NCBI RefSeq assembly: GCF_921293095.1
Contig: NC_060258.1
Location: forward strand, 8,756,607-8,820,606
From: Ischnura elegans
Taxonomy: Eukaryota > Arthropoda > Insecta > Odonata > Coenagrionidae
DNA: 64,000 bases
Direction of reading: 5' to 3'
Position 1 is the stretch's first letter, and each line of letters opens with the position of its first letter. Position numbers and translations under genes: made by a program. Below are positions 10,389 through 22,291 of this stretch, in pieces. Under the pieces are notes generated by a model, which was given only the letters and a program-made list of their open reading frames with translations, was not told where the DNA came from and made no database searches.

Positions 10389-10971
10389 CAGTGGAACCTC
10401 GTTAAAGCGAGTACGGGCTATAGCGACACCCCCGCTATTACGAGAGATAGCCGATGCACCGTCAATTGACCCTGTAATAAGGGTGTTAAAAAATTCGTTT
10501 TTACGAGACCCTTTCGGCGTTGGCTCGCGCCATAGCGAGGGTTTCACCGCCGGAAGACTTTCATCAAGACTCCTTAACCTCTGTAATTGCTAGCGATCTG
10601 TTAGAAATGAAGTTAATGGAGTGCTCAGTCTCAAATTTATGTGGTAAACTGTCGTTCGATAAATATAATGATTGACGAAACAATGCTTTCCATAATTTTT
10701 ATTCAGTGCGGCGCTTATAAATTGTTTGAATAGTTAGTCGTTATTTGAGTAAGGACATTTAGTGATGCAAAAAAACATCGCCTTTCGTCTTGATTTATGC
10801 TTACGTTTATCGGATAGATGTCTATCTGTCGCCGCACCACTCCTGTTCCTGTATATCTGTTCGCAACAGGTATATTGGCTATTATTTGCTCCACCTCCGG
10901 TAAAGCGACAATTCGCTATAGCGAGTGTTAATTAGTGCACCGTGGGGTGTCGTTATATCGAGGTTTCACGG
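10389..10971 (+). mobile_element. Tigger-like MITE, CAGTGGAACCTCGTTAAAGC family, copy 2
   Basis: Near-identical in length and sequence to the copy at 983-1565, with TA flanks. It begins about 200 bp after the donor of the finger 1 exon. Confidence 0.86.
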
Positions 10972-11323
10972 TAATCTATTCCTTGTAAATACAACAATTT
11001 AATGTAATTTGAAACTACTGAAGTAATTGTAGGGTATTTTTTTTAATTCTTATACATCACAGTCAGGCACGCAGCTAGGAATTAAGTCTAGGGGGGCTTT
11101 AGGTGCAACTAATACAAGGGGGGGTATGGAGAACCTCCGGGGTCAGTATAAAAATTTTAATAAAAATGGTTCAAAATGGTGAGTTTTACGACTTCCTTAG
11201 GGATAGATTAGTAATCCTTACACTATTCTATAAGTAGTATTTATCCAATTAAGTAAAATGAAAGATTAAATTTTAAAATTTCTCTGAGTTCTAAGTTCTA
11301 AGTCTCTTCTTTTATCCCCCAAA

Positions 11324-11344
11324 CCCCCCCCCCCCCCCCCCCCC
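11324..11344 (+). repeat. poly-C tract (21 C)
   Basis: An uninterrupted run of 21 C in an AT-rich intron of gene 1. Such runs are prone to sequencing and assembly error. Confidence 0.85.
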
Positions 11345-11482
11345 GTCTCACCACTAATCACAGTATTCACGTAAGATTAACCTGGAATTTTTTCAATTTT
11401 CCCTGGAAAACTAAGAATTATGCATGAATTTTTCTGCTTTGATTCGGTTGACATCTTGTATATTAGACTCTAATACTATTAC

Positions 11483-11860
11483 AGTGAAACCTCTATGTAG
11501 TGAACCTCTTTACATCGTAAACCTCCATACTTCATACCACCCCCACGGTCCCGTCAGATTTACGTGTAAATTTATGGGAAAACCTCTTTGTATTAAACCT
11601 CTTTATCTCATAAAACCTCCATTTATCATACCAAGGAGACAACCCCGAGACATCCTAACTACCTCTGCAAATCGTACCAAGACAACTAGAGACCATTAAT
11701 GCAGCTGCGATTACGTACATGGAATGACCTTTTCAGCGACAAATGTTTCACCCTTATTTTTCTTATACACCTTTAATATGCTGTAATTTTCACGTTAATC
11801 ATTAGTTGTGGCCATTTTGTTCAATATGAGAGCATACCTATAAATCGTATAAGATACGTT
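11483..11860 (+). mobile_element. Tigger-like 5' end (CAGTGAAACCTCTATGTAGTG), copy 1
   Basis: It begins CAGTGAAACCTCTATGTAG after TA and shares about 350 bp with 14654-15000. Its far end was not located; the large inverted-repeat element at 12177 probably interrupts it. Confidence 0.6.
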
Positions 11861-12176
11861 AATCTACTGATTTTTAATTTCTTAAGAAATTTTTGCAATA
11901 TTTCCCAACATAAGGTGTCCATGATTGTTTCAATAATAAAATTTCATGCCTTGATTTAAGAATATTAAAGTCACTGTCCCTAAATGACTGACACAAAGCT
12001 TTTAAATGTTCATTTCTTTGTTGATATTTCCATTTAATTGCCTCATCCATACTATTAATAAGGGGTTGATTAGTGAAAATAAGACACTAATGTTTCATTT
12101 ATCACCCAAATGGAATTCAAATCATTAGTATCAGGATAATTAAGTAATCCTTGTTCCTAGTGCCTAAGTTTTCAGT

Positions 12177-13671
12177 AAAGGGTCTAGCAGGTTAAGATGG
12201 TGAAAAGTGCCCCCCCCCAATATTTTGAGAAATAAAAAATATACACTTAAAGTGCATCCAATATTATGTGTTTACCCAAAGTTTCAGGCCTCAGCAATGG
12301 AAAATAACCCCAGAAAAAATTGAAACACGATTTCTAGTTTTTTAACCATATCTCCAGTTTTTATTTTTGTAATATCATTTTCTTAATTTTAAATTGTGTA
12401 TACTGTTATGGTCTACCACCCTGATTTTTTAAAAAAATTTTGAACCGAAAACTAAACTTTTACATAAGTTTGAAAATTTCAAAATTAAATTAAAAATTTT
12501 AGAAAACAGAAGACGCGCCGAAAAAAATATATGATGTTACCCCTATCTTAAAGTATAATCTTAATTTTTTTCAGATTTTTAAAATTGGTGGAACAGGGTC
12601 AAAAACACGAATAACTGCTAAAAAACCCTAATCATATAGAATTCACATGCTAAAGTACATTACATATAATAATACTTAATAGCCTAAAGAGTAGATTAAA
12701 TTGCGCCTTGCTGGATCAGTGTGGAGCAGGATGACAGTGTGTATAGGGGTATAAGATATCATTTATGGGTTAGACTACACTAATAATGGTGCTAAGTTCA
12801 AAGGTGTATTACAGAGCCGTGATAAGAGTTAATTATGTTATTTTACATCTGTTCCTTTTAGGCACATTGCACCTGAACTCAGCAATTCCAATATTGAAAT
12901 ATGAAGTGAAACACTTTGCACTTTCCACATAAAATATTTTTATTACACACGAGTCATCATGTTTCACTGCACTGCAGCATTTTCAAGACTTTTCAAGTCT
13001 TGAAAATGCTGCAGTGCAGTGAAACATGTTGATTCGTGTGTAATAAAAATATTTTATGTGGAAAGTGCAAAGTGTTTCACTTCATATTTCATAATGGATC
13101 TCCACAAAGTATCTGCCTCATCCATCCAATTCATCAAATTCCAATATTGTTCCTAACGTAAGATTAAGTTAGTCTTCAAGCTGCGAGAAGTACAAAGTCT
13201 GCCAAAAATGATTTTTTAAATATCTCCTGACCCTAATTAACCATGTAGTTATCCACAGCATTTCAGCTGATTCCCTAATAATGCGAGAATATGGCTGAAT
13301 TTTCTGGGACCAGTTTTCGACGAAGCGATGACACTTAATCATTGTTGATGCCAACAATAGGCATTCTCTGATGCTTAATTTTAATAGATGAATGTAAAAC
13401 AATACCGACGAGTCAGGTGCAGCACAGAGAGATAAAATTATTCGGAGAAAATTGCTAAATGAGAGGCTGGTTTCCATGAATGTTCCGCTGCATATAAAGG
13501 AGCGTGTACGCTATTAGGGTCAGTCAAATTCAGTGGAAATAAGTTATTTTCCATTGTTGAGGCCTGTAACTTTGTGTAAACACATAATTTTGGATGCACT
13601 TTAAGTGTGTATTTTTTATTTCTTAAAACATCGGGGGGCACTTTTCACCATCATAACCTGCTAGACCCTTT
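12177..13671. mobile_element. 1.5-kb element with ~135-bp inverted ends
   Basis: The ends AAAGGGTCTAGCAGGTTA and ACCTGCTAGACCCTTT continue as inverted repeats through GTGAAAAGTGCCCCCC and ACTTAAAGTGCATCC to AATGGAAAATAAC. No target duplication was recognised and there is no transposase. Its interior holds the 195-bp palindrome at 12896-13090. Confidence 0.7.
12896..13090. repeat. 195-bp near-perfect palindrome
   Basis: Two arms of about 95 bp starting GAAATATGAAGTGAAACAC match their complements with about two mismatches and almost no loop. RNA from either strand would fold into one long hairpin. Confidence 0.85.
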
Positions 13672-14653
13672 GGACGGCCGGCATTGCAACTTATAAAGAC
13701 TCACTTATAGCTGTCACGGATTGTTTGAAAATGCATCCTAATTTTTATCCTCCTGCAATGTCTTCATAAATGGATGTTATTTCTGTTGTGTTTTCAAATT
13801 ATGTATACTAGTTGAAAAATAGTGGTACTTATGATGAAGAAAACTTAATACTCAACGCGTAAGTGGAAATCTCTGAAACCTCTCGATAGTGAATATGCAG
13901 GTATTGACCCATTTCGGAGAGTCATGACCGCTCACCTAAGTAAACTGACTATTGTCTCGCTTTAAAGTGGGATCTAATGAATCAGCTCTACGAGTAAACT
14001 ACTAATTCACGGAATAACTATAACAATAATTATATGGTAATATTTTTATCAGAATACTTGATCGAGTTTCCTACGAGATTCTACTTTATACCATCTAAGA
14101 ATTACACAGGTGAATATCCGATTAATTAATATGTTCACGAAGTTTATATTTCCAAACACTACACAGTCGGTACCCAACAGAATTATGCTTGTCTCGTGGT
14201 ACATTCATTTACCTGCTGACCTTTTTCTAGACGTGAAAAAGGCATGAATTTCGCTATAAAGCCATCTAAATACTCTCAATCTTGATTTTATGATCGTAAA
14301 ACTACGATTGACAGATCAAAAGATAAATGGATATTTCGGTCATATTTCAAGGTCAGTCACGCGCAGACATGGCCACGGATTTATATGGACACAAGTATAT
14401 ATTAGTAGTAGATGATATATATATTTGAAGTGCAATTATTGGTCCGTGTGCCATAATGACGACACATTGACCTTAAGCCTGTACCAAAGCCGGAAGACCG
14501 GTAACCAAAGTGTTCATCAACACTTGCGAAAACTCAGGCAATTCTTAACTTCCCTGGCACCCTGCTCTCTCCATTTTCCCACTCGCAACCTTTAGCTGGA
14601 GCTGAATTTTGCAAAAAGTCAGGAGAGATAGCACTTCCATTGCTGCGTTTGCT
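13672..14653. other. non-coding, mostly old repeat
   Basis: About 14330-14653 is an inverted relative of 1740-2040 (the CCGTGAATTTC family), sharing GTGCCATAATGACGACACAT-like words. For 13672-14330 I see nothing that can be named. Confidence 0.45.
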
Positions 14654-15321
14654 CTATGTAGTGAACCTCTTTACATCATAAACCTCCTTACATCATACCA
14701 TCTCTGCGGTCCACTCAGATTTACATGTAAATTTATGGGCAAATCTCTTTGCAGTGAACCTCTTTATACCGTAAAACCTCCACTTATCATACCAAGGAGA
14801 TGGCCTAACTACCTCTGCAAATCAAACCGAGGCAACTTGATACCATTAATGCAGCCACGATTACGTACATAGAATGGCATTTTCAGCAATAAATGTTTCA
14901 ACCTTATTTTTCTTATACACCTTTATTATGCTGTAATTTTCACGTTAACCATTAGTTGTGGCCATTTTGTTCAATAAGAGAGCATACCTAACAGTAAATA
15001 AGAACAAAAAGGTATCCAACTATCCTAATCATTTTAAGTGACTGTTGAATTGAGAGAGATCACATCGTTTTCTCTCGAATCATGGTAAAAATTAATTTTT
15101 CTTTCGGTAATTATTAAATAATAAATATATGTTCACTTATGTAAACATGTTTGTTTAAACACATGAATATTATTAATTTCAAAGGCAGTAGTGCCTTTCA
15201 TTTCCGAAGGATATGAAAAAATGGTGCCTATCACTGAAACCTCTCTACAGTGAACCTCCATACATCAAACTGCCCAAATTTTGGTCCCCTTCATTACGAT
15301 GTAAAGAGGTTTTACTGTGTT
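14654..15321 (+). mobile_element. Tigger-like element (CTCTATGTAGTGAACC), copy 2
   Basis: The left part matches copy 1. The right end CATTACGATGTAAAGAGG and TTTTACTGTG lies about 30 bp before the acceptor of the finger 2-5 exon. The left TIR is truncated. Confidence 0.6.
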
Positions 15322-15349
15322 ACTATTATTATTATTGTCTTTTCCGCAG

Positions 15350-15611
15350 GTACAAGGACCTGCCGTCTTTGAACTCTCACATTGTCACGCATTCGGACTA
15401 CAAGCCGTTCGAGTGTGAGTTGTGTTCCAAGCGCTTCCGTCGTCCCAAAGATCTCTTGGTCCACAAGAACAAGCACGAAGGCTTGCGGCAGCACCTGTGC
15501 GCAGACTGTGGGAAGGCCTTTGTTGACCTTGCGGGCTTGCTTCGGCACGAGAGAATCCACAAGAATCGGCCTGAGTTCATCTGCAACATTTGCAACAGGG
15601 AGTTCTCCCAT
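15350..15611 (+). CDS. C2H2 zinc-finger gene 1, exon with rest of finger 2, fingers 3-4 and half of finger 5
   Basis: The acceptor is CTTTTCCGCAG and the donor is CAT|GTAATT. The first base completes the Arg codon left in phase 2 by the previous exon. Residues YKDLPSLNSHIVTH finish finger 2. Finger 3 is FECELCSKRF...HKNKH, finger 4 is HLCADCGKAF...HERIH, and FICNICNREFSH opens finger 5. Linkers such as HSDYKPFE and HKNRPEFI depart from the canonical TGEKP linker. An open frame runs on past the donor to 15707, but that part enters a MITE and breaks finger 5, so the splice is preferred. Upstream, the exon abuts the end of a Tigger-like repeat within about 30 bp of the acceptor. Confidence 0.93.
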
Positions 15612-15671
15612 GTAATTATGAACTTGGCTAAAGTTAATCCTTTGGTTACCACTTGGCTGATACATTGGCCC

Positions 15672-16305
15672 AATCGGGTGCTTTCCTATTGTTTTTTTAT
15701 TGCCTAAATCGAAAGATTATTACTCCCTGAGTATGCATTTCTCGCTTTTAGATTTCCCAGCATTCATACTTAGCGTGCGAGAACGCGACGGCTAAGTATG
15801 AATGCTGGGGAAAGCCCATGTGATGTCAGTCTGATTCCCTGCTGTCGCTGTACGAGGTGACCTTGGTGCAGGGCTATGAGCGCCGCTAGAATGCAGGCAA
15901 CTAACAGGTAGCTGAGTACCCTGCTAGCTGGAAGCGCATGGCTTAAATAAGGATTATTAATACCCTATAAAACAAAGGAAACTTTCCGACCTTAGCCAGT
16001 TTTTATAGGTGATTATTAAGACATGTTTCCCTGAGCTCTGTGCCTCATGCATGCATTGGTAATCTCAGACGATGCATAACTCCTATCTACTCGTATAGAA
16101 TATATATCCCTCTGACGTCACGTGGAGTGGCATCGCATGGGCGACAATCTGGCCTTTTCCAAATGAGGTTGAAATTGACCATTGCCATTCGTCTAAACCG
16201 GTATTTCTAAAATCAAATAATTTGTATATTATGAATACACTAATGGTGGGTAACGAATCGCAAACAATGTCTTTCGTTATCTTTGATGAAGGAGACTACC
16301 CTATT
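15672..16305 (+). mobile_element. AATAGGG MITE, copy 3
   Basis: Diverged full-length copy (left end AATCGGGTGCTTTCC). Its left-interior segment has rearranged into a hairpin around 15765-15817 in which AGCATTCATACTTAG pairs with CTAAGTATGAATGCT. It lies 61 bp after the donor of the zinc-finger exon. Confidence 0.85.
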
Positions 16306-16559
16306 GAAATTTGTAATTCTGCTTAATGAACTAATAATTTATTCCTGTGAACATGTATCACTTCCACTATTTATTAATTACTGCCTGCCATTGTCTCCCT
16401 TTTTGAAACGTCATGAAGGAGTTCCACCATGTTTCACGTGACCCGATCGAATGTATCACTTTGCTGCATCATGATAAGGATAAACACGTTGAGTGCCACG
16501 TCAGTCATAGGTGACGGACACAGAGCTTTCTGTTCAGGCAGTATAGCATCTGGATTAAT

Positions 16560-16753
16560 GTGACGTCACGTGGAGTGGTATCGTATGGCCGCCAATCTGG
16601 CCTTTTCCAAATGAGGTTGAAATTGACCATTGCCATTCGTCTAAACTGGGATTTCTAAAACCAAATAATTTGTATATTATGGATACACTTATGGTGGGTA
16701 ACGAATCGCAATCAATGCCTTTCGTTTTCTTTGGTGAAGGAAACTACCCTATT
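16560..16753 (+). mobile_element. AATAGGG MITE, right-end fragment (copy 4)
   Basis: Only the last 194 bp of the family (from GTGACGTCACGTGGAG to ACTACCCTATT) are present. Sequence upstream is not MITE, so the copy is truncated. Confidence 0.82.
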
Positions 16754-17180
16754 ACAAGTGCTAAGAATTTCACCACCCAATTTATTTACCCACTTTTTGC
16801 AGTTGTAACTCGAGGGTCGTTTGATGAGTCCATGACTTTTTGAATTTCCCTCGTCGAATACTCCCGTTAAATATATGAAAACAACAATACTCCTGTTAGT
16901 TATCGTCAGTTAATAAACAGCAGTTAAAGTTTGAGCTAGTCCCGTCGTTTAGTTTGCTTTTGAGAGTCATTGAAAGCAGACAACCCTGTGAATTTTAACT
17001 AGTGATGTGCGAATAGTATCCGCAAATACTTGAATACTAGAAAGTATTAGATATTCGAGATTTCGAATTATTATGCTAAATGCGATGGTGGTTGGAGTAA
17101 CATAGTGGAACTCCTTCATGATGCTCAAAGGTTAAGAAAAAGACTTCGCTGTTCCACAAAACAAAATATATTTGCGACCG

Positions 17181-17234
17181 GTTTCGATACAGCGTATCAT
17201 CATCTGGCCAGATGATGATACGCTGTATCGAAAC
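17181..17234. repeat. perfect 54-bp palindrome without loop
   Basis: GTTTCGATACAGCGTATCAT followed by CATCTGG at 17181-17207 is exactly complemented by 17208-17234. A CCGGTCGC stretch left of it (minus strand) resembles the sequence often found after this motif in arthropod repeats. Confidence 0.9.
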
Positions 17235-17252
17235 TCAACTTTGATCCAGGAT

Positions 17253-17914
17253 AATAGGGTGGTTTCCTATTATTTTTTATTGCCTAAATCGAAAGATTAT
17301 TACTCCTGGAGTAAGCATTTCACGCTTTCACATTTTTAATGACGATATCTATTTTTCACGATAAAATGAAAAGTGAAAATTTTCAAGTGCGCGAAAACGC
17401 AACGGATAAGTATGAATGATGGGAAAAGCACGTGTGATGTCATTCTATTTCCCGCTGCCGCAATTGAGGTGACCTTGGGGCGAGGCTTTGAGCGCTGATA
17501 CGACACAGGATGTTGGCAGGTTGAGTACCCTGCTGGCTGGTAGCGCTTGGCTTAAATAAGGGTTATTATTCCCCTATCAAACGAAGGAAACTTTCCGACC
17601 TCAGCCAGTTTTAATAGATGATTATTAAGAGATGTTTCCCTGAGCTCTGTGCCTCATGCATGCATTGCTAATCTCAGACGATGTAAAACTCCTATCTACT
17701 CATACAGAAACTAGGTCCCTGTGACGTCACGTGGAGTGGCATCGCATGGGCGCCAATCTGGCCCTTTTCAAATGATGTTAAAATTTACCATTGCCATTCG
17801 TCTAAACTGGGATTTCCAAAACCAAATAATTTGTATATTATGAATACAGTAATGGTGGGTAACAAATCGTAATCAATACCTTTCGTTTTCTTTGATGACG
17901 GAAACTACCCTATT
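17253..17914 (+). mobile_element. AATAGGG MITE, copy 5
   Basis: Full-length copy inserted just right of a perfect 54-bp palindrome (17181-17234). Confidence 0.87.
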
Positions 17915-18118
17915 GAATGATCTCTTCATCTTTTCGGAGCTCTCCTCATTTTTTTGTCATTGAGTGAAAGCAGTTTTGTCATTGCTTGAAACAGTATTCA
18001 AGCTGGCGTCTGCAGATCAAAGTGCCGATATCGGTATTTTGGCTGTGCAAATGTAGCCCTCGTTCCTCACCAATACAATCCTGTGATTGGCTGGATTCTC
18101 TCTCTGAAACATCTAATG

Positions 18119-18842
18119 CATGGTTGATAAAAATCTTGATTTAAAAAAAATCATTTTTGTCGATTTTTTTGATTTAAATTGGATTTTATTGATTTAAATC
18201 GGATTTTATTGATTTAAATGAGATTTTTATGATTCTCCATTCATCAAAAATTCAGTTATTTGCAAAACTAACTATTTGGGCAGCATATTGGAGAATGATC
18301 ATTTGCAGAAACAACAAGAGGCAACATACTCTAAACTTAATACAACATTTAGTCAATCAGGGGAGAGAACTATGGAAATGCGAATGGTATCAAATTAAAA
18401 ATTGCACCAGCATAATATAAAATTGCCATTGGAAGTATCAAATGTGCTATATTATGCGGTTCTAAAGCATATGAAGTTTAGAGAAATTCTGTAATTGCAA
18501 CTTTGTATGGTGCCTACGCTTAGAAGTTAAATCAGAAAACAATTTTTTTTCAACGGATACACTGGTATTCTAACCAAAGCAATTTTTTTAAATTCTCATG
18601 TTACATGCATTCCTACAGTATCATTTCTATTTAAGAGCCACCATTGTGCTGATAACTGTCGATTCATTGTATTAATTAAGAAATAAAAATCAAAATTATA
18701 CACTTACAGCTTCCTTTTCTTGACTCTTTAAAAATCAAACATATAGATCACATTATGATTTAAATCACCTGATTTTTAAAAATAATAATCATGTGATTTA
18801 AATCGTGATTTAAATCAAAGTGATTTTAATCAATCAACCCCG
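18119..18842. mobile_element. hAT-like element, CAGGGTTGAT family, copy 2 (inverted)
   Basis: This is the reverse-orientation relative of 6176-6870, recognisable along its whole length. Its flanks are ATCTAATG (18111-18118) and ATGTAATG (18843-18850), an 8-bp duplication with one mismatch. It lies in the last intron of the zinc-finger gene 1. Confidence 0.83.
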
Positions 18843-19046
18843 ATGTAATGGTCGGTCTTTGAGTGTTGATTTAAAAAGTGTGGAAATTACCATCTGTGCT
18901 TTTATCGGTGTGGTAAGAGAACCTTTGCTGACTCTTGGAGATTGGACTCCTAGAAGCCAAGGATAAGAAACCCTTGATATGTTATCTCGTAGTCTTCCAC
19001 GGCGTCTTTCATCATGGACAGTTAGGCTTCTACAATTAATGCGGTA

Positions 19047-19814
19047 CAGTGAGTCCTCGTTCTACGTCACCCCGTTTAACATCATTTCGCGATAACGTCA
19101 CGAAAATTTTGAGACCGTCATTCGTTTGTCGCACCTTCGCTTCACGATAACGTCAAGGCTTTTAAATTTCGCGCGAGAAAGAAATGCGAAGCGGCGGGCG
19201 TTGCAGGTTCTTCGCTTTGTCGGCGGTAATGCAGTCAGTCTAAACGAAGTGTAAAACTGAGTGTTTATTGTTAATTGCGATTACGGTTTTAGCAAATTTT
19301 CTGAAAAATGAATTCTTAGGTAGGTGCGCAAGGTTTTACTTGACATAATGGTTTTCAGGAACCTAAAAAGTGATTTCAAGGAATTTTTCCGAGTAGAACT
19401 CGGGAGTTTTTGTCATCACTTTTTTCACCGTGTTCACAATAATTTTGGTTCTTGTAACTGCGACGATGTTTCAGCAATGATGATGCCCAGGCGACGCTCG
19501 CCCAGGCGACCACCATAGCGAAGCCAAAAAGCAAATGCTGGAAGATACAAAAATGGAGAAGGATTAATGTCAGTGCTGCTATTGTCGTCGATGAAGACAG
19601 GAACTCGTATTTATGCAATAGTTTGTTATTCCCACCGTAAAAAAAGCCCCATATATGATACGCTAAAATTTTTTCACGTAGGAATTGTGAGGTCTAGGAG
19701 CCGATATTCACTTTTTACATTGTTTCTTATGGGATATTATGTTTCGATTAACATCATTTCGTTTATCGTCACAGTTTTCAGGAACGGTAAGTGACGTTAA
19801 TCGAGGACTCGCTG
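19047..19814 (+). mobile_element. Tigger-like MITE, CAGTGAGTCCTCGTT family, copy 1
   Basis: The ends CAGTGAGTCCTCGTT and AATCGAGGACTCGCTG are flanked by TA. Both termini carry repeated CGATAACGTCACGAAA / TTTAACGTCA words. Small open frames inside are recurrent across copies but encode nothing recognisable. It ends 75 bp before the last exon of gene 1. Confidence 0.86.
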
Positions 19815-19889
19815 TATATTAATATCATTGCTTTTTGCTCATTACGGCATAACTCTAATGAGTTAATGTTTTTACTTTTTCCTCCGCAG

Positions 19890-20141
19890 AGCCACGGTTT
19901 GAGGTCTCACATGGAGGTGCATCAGAAGGACGAGATGTTCACGTGCGAGCTTTGCAGCAAACAGTACGCTTCCCGCAGGAAATTGGTGAAGCACCTCAAC
20001 TACATGCACGGACCGAAGAGAGAATTCCCGTGCGACGTCTGCAACAAAGTGTTTGCGTGCAAGGAAAACCTGTCGTACCACAGGAGGCGACACTTTGGCC
20101 TTCCGCCTCGCATTCGGAAACCTCGTGTCCCTGTCAAATAA
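19890..20141 (+). CDS. C2H2 zinc-finger gene 1, terminal exon, fingers 5-7 and stop
   Basis: The acceptor is TTTTCCTCCGCAG, in phase 0. SHGLRSHMEVH completes finger 5 with exact C-x2-C-x12-H-x3-H spacing across the intron. Finger 6 is FTCELCSKQY...HLNYMH (His spacing x4) and finger 7 is FPCDVCNKVF...HRRRH. A short basic tail (RIRKPRVPVK) precedes TAA at 20139-20141. Together the four exons encode 323 residues with seven fingers, uninterrupted by stops or frameshifts, so the gene looks intact where visible. The stop codon lies inside AATAAA (20137-20142), so a very short 3' UTR is possible. The acceptor is only about 75 bp downstream of a Tigger-like MITE. Confidence 0.93.
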   Translation, partial: SHGLRSHMEVHQKDEMFTCELCSKQYASRRKLVKHLNYMHGPKREFPCDVCNKVFACKENLSYHRRRHFGLPPRIRKPRVPVK

Positions 20142-20142
20142 A
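20137..20142 (+). promoter_or_regulatory. candidate polyadenylation signal overlapping the stop codon of gene 1
   Basis: The hexamer AATAAA contains the TAA stop of the zinc-finger gene. If used, cleavage would fall roughly 10-30 bases further on and give a 3' UTR of only a few tens of bases. Transcript ends are not visible here, so a downstream site remains possible. Confidence 0.4.
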
Positions 20143-20419
20143 AGAATCATCAAAACCAATTTTTGTGAAGGAATTTATTATCCATCTGCATGGTTCCCTT
20201 AAAAATTAACCCCTTGCGCTGAAGTGACGTGTTTAGCACATCATGAACTTCCCAAATGCCAAATCGTGAATGACGATTCTAGTTCGTCATCGAATTTCCT
20301 TAATTTTGTCACTATTTAGGGGAACAGTTTACATATTTTGAAAGTTAAACGATGTTAAAATATCCATAATGTACATAAAGAACTTGAATTTCATTAAATT
20401 CGATGCTTTGGAAGGAATA

Positions 20420-22170
20420 CACCCATGTCTCGTATAGCGCAAGGGATGCGTTCCTTGGGGTCTTTGCGCTATACGAATTTGCGTTATACGAGAGCGTTTT
20501 AACATTGGGAAGATAGGGATGCGTTCCTAGTAGCATAGGTCTTGGGTATTGAATTTCCTCTAAAACATATATATTCCCATAAATAGCCTTATAAAACATT
20601 ATTTATATAAATTTTTATAGTTTAAAACATCTTTAAAGGTAATATGCACGCATTTGAAGACTTTTATTCACGTTAAAAAATATTTTTACGTGCTTTTGAA
20701 ATTCCCTCCTGTCGTGCGGGTGGGCTAACACCTGCTATCTCAGGGGTTCGTAATGCCTTGCCGGCAGTTGACGATTTTTCAAACCAGTCTAAAAACAACT
20801 ATTGTGTCACCTAGGCCCTTTTGTCGCTCATCGAAATGACATGCAAATGCTACTTTGAATGCCATTTCATAGCTAGCGGAGTTTATAAAATGATAAATCA
20901 TTTTAATTTGAAGTCCTGCGAGTCATTATAACAGCTACGTGAAACAGTCTTTAAATGCCTTGAAACCTGACCCAGGTTTTCCTTCCCTGAAAATGAATGA
21001 ACGAGAATGCATTCTTTTCCAAAAGAATATCGTCTCGTCAACACTAAAAACTAGTTGAGGGGGAAAGGAGCCACTTTCAATCACAGCTTGGAGTTCATCA
21101 GAAAATTTTGTGGTGACTGCGCTATCAACACTTGCAGATTCACCTGATATCGCCGCACTGGAAATACTTGCTTGCCGTTAAATTCTGGAACCGACCGGAG
21201 CTTTCACTAAATGTCTCGGAGCGATTACCACTCTCGTCTTTTTGTACTGATTCACTATGAACTTTTCGTATGTGTAGACCACATGGTTGAAGTTGGTGCG
21301 GCCGAGGTCACTGATGTTTTAACTTAGTCTTTCTTCAGAATAAGGCATCCTGCGTTTAAACTTCCGCGCAATATCGCTTTGACGTTCTCCATTTTCAAAG
21401 CAATTGACCTATATCAATTTCTCTTCTAGGTTTATGGTTTTTCTTGATAAATTCTTGAGTTTTTCTACCCGCATTCCTATTTTTGCCATTTTCTCTTGGT
21501 TTTTACTCTGCATGGCTCTATCGAAATGACCTTCTACTGCTGAACTGTATTCTTGAGACGCAGAGGGCCTACGACTGCGGGGAGGGAACGAAGCTATTGT
21601 GTTTGATACTCAATAGCGGACCCTCTTATATGTTGATGCTATTCATGCGCAACTCGGCTACCGCTCCATTTATCCCCCGTGAATACCGATGACCTTGATC
21701 AAGGTTTCTTCAAGGATCAAGGCCTTCGAAGGCTTTAGCGCTGACTCTCTACCTGGAAGTCAACCGCCCGATAACCTATGACGGCAAAAATTACGTCTCA
21801 ACCAGTATTGCATTAAAAAAACTCATTTCCACTAGCCCCACGCTTAATTAATTATCTAACTTAACTCATTCTGTTAAGGAGACGAGATAAATTACTTCGG
21901 TAGGCCGGCTATCTGGACCCAATGGCGAGGAATACTTTTGGCCATTGCACAGCAATGGATTTCGATTAATATATAAACAAAAAAGAAGATTTGAGGCAAG
22001 CAATAATATTAATAAGCGTAAAATGATAGAAATTTCGTGTTTACTTAGCGCAAGTTCACGTTTTATCACGAGAGCGTTTAAGATTTTTGATTAGGCTACA
22101 CTGCGTTGCAATGTTTCCCCGAGGAACGAATTTGCGCTATATCGAAATTGCGCTATACGAGACATGGGTG
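20420..22170 (-). mobile_element. Tigger-like element, CACCCATGTCTCGTATAGCG ends, with transposase remnant
   Basis: The 23-bp inverted ends are flanked by TA. On the minus strand about 20939-21396 is a decayed transposase. ENGERQSDIARKF resembles the CENP-B-like helix-turn-helix, and further on PPQLVFSVDETIFFWKRM matches the first catalytic Asp region of pogo/Tigger transposases, followed by GFKAFKDCFT and a stop. Multiple stops and deletions make it inactive. Confidence 0.82.
20939..21396 (-). pseudogene. pogo/Tigger transposase fragment
   Basis: See the enclosing element. The Asp of FSVDETIFFW corresponds to the first residue of the DDE/D triad. Downstream catalytic residues are not found. 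The N-terminal and central pieces are in different frames. Confidence 0.75.
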
Positions 22171-22291
22171 TAAATGATTTTATGCTAGTCAGAGTTCGGC
22201 TAATTTTAATGCCGGTGTCCCTAGTTTTAAAGTATACCGGGGCTAGCCGCGGTGATAACTTTTACGGGAGTCACCCGCAATACACAATCGT

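Noticed and set aside
15612-15707. Extension of the zinc-finger frame past 15611
   Set aside because: Splicing at 15611 restores finger 5 with exact spacing, and the extension runs into a MITE.
19567-19794. Recurrent frame MSVLLLSSMKTGTRIYAIVC in several places
   Set aside because: It lies inside the CAGTGAGTCCTCGTT Tigger-like MITE. It is too short for a transposase and has no motif.
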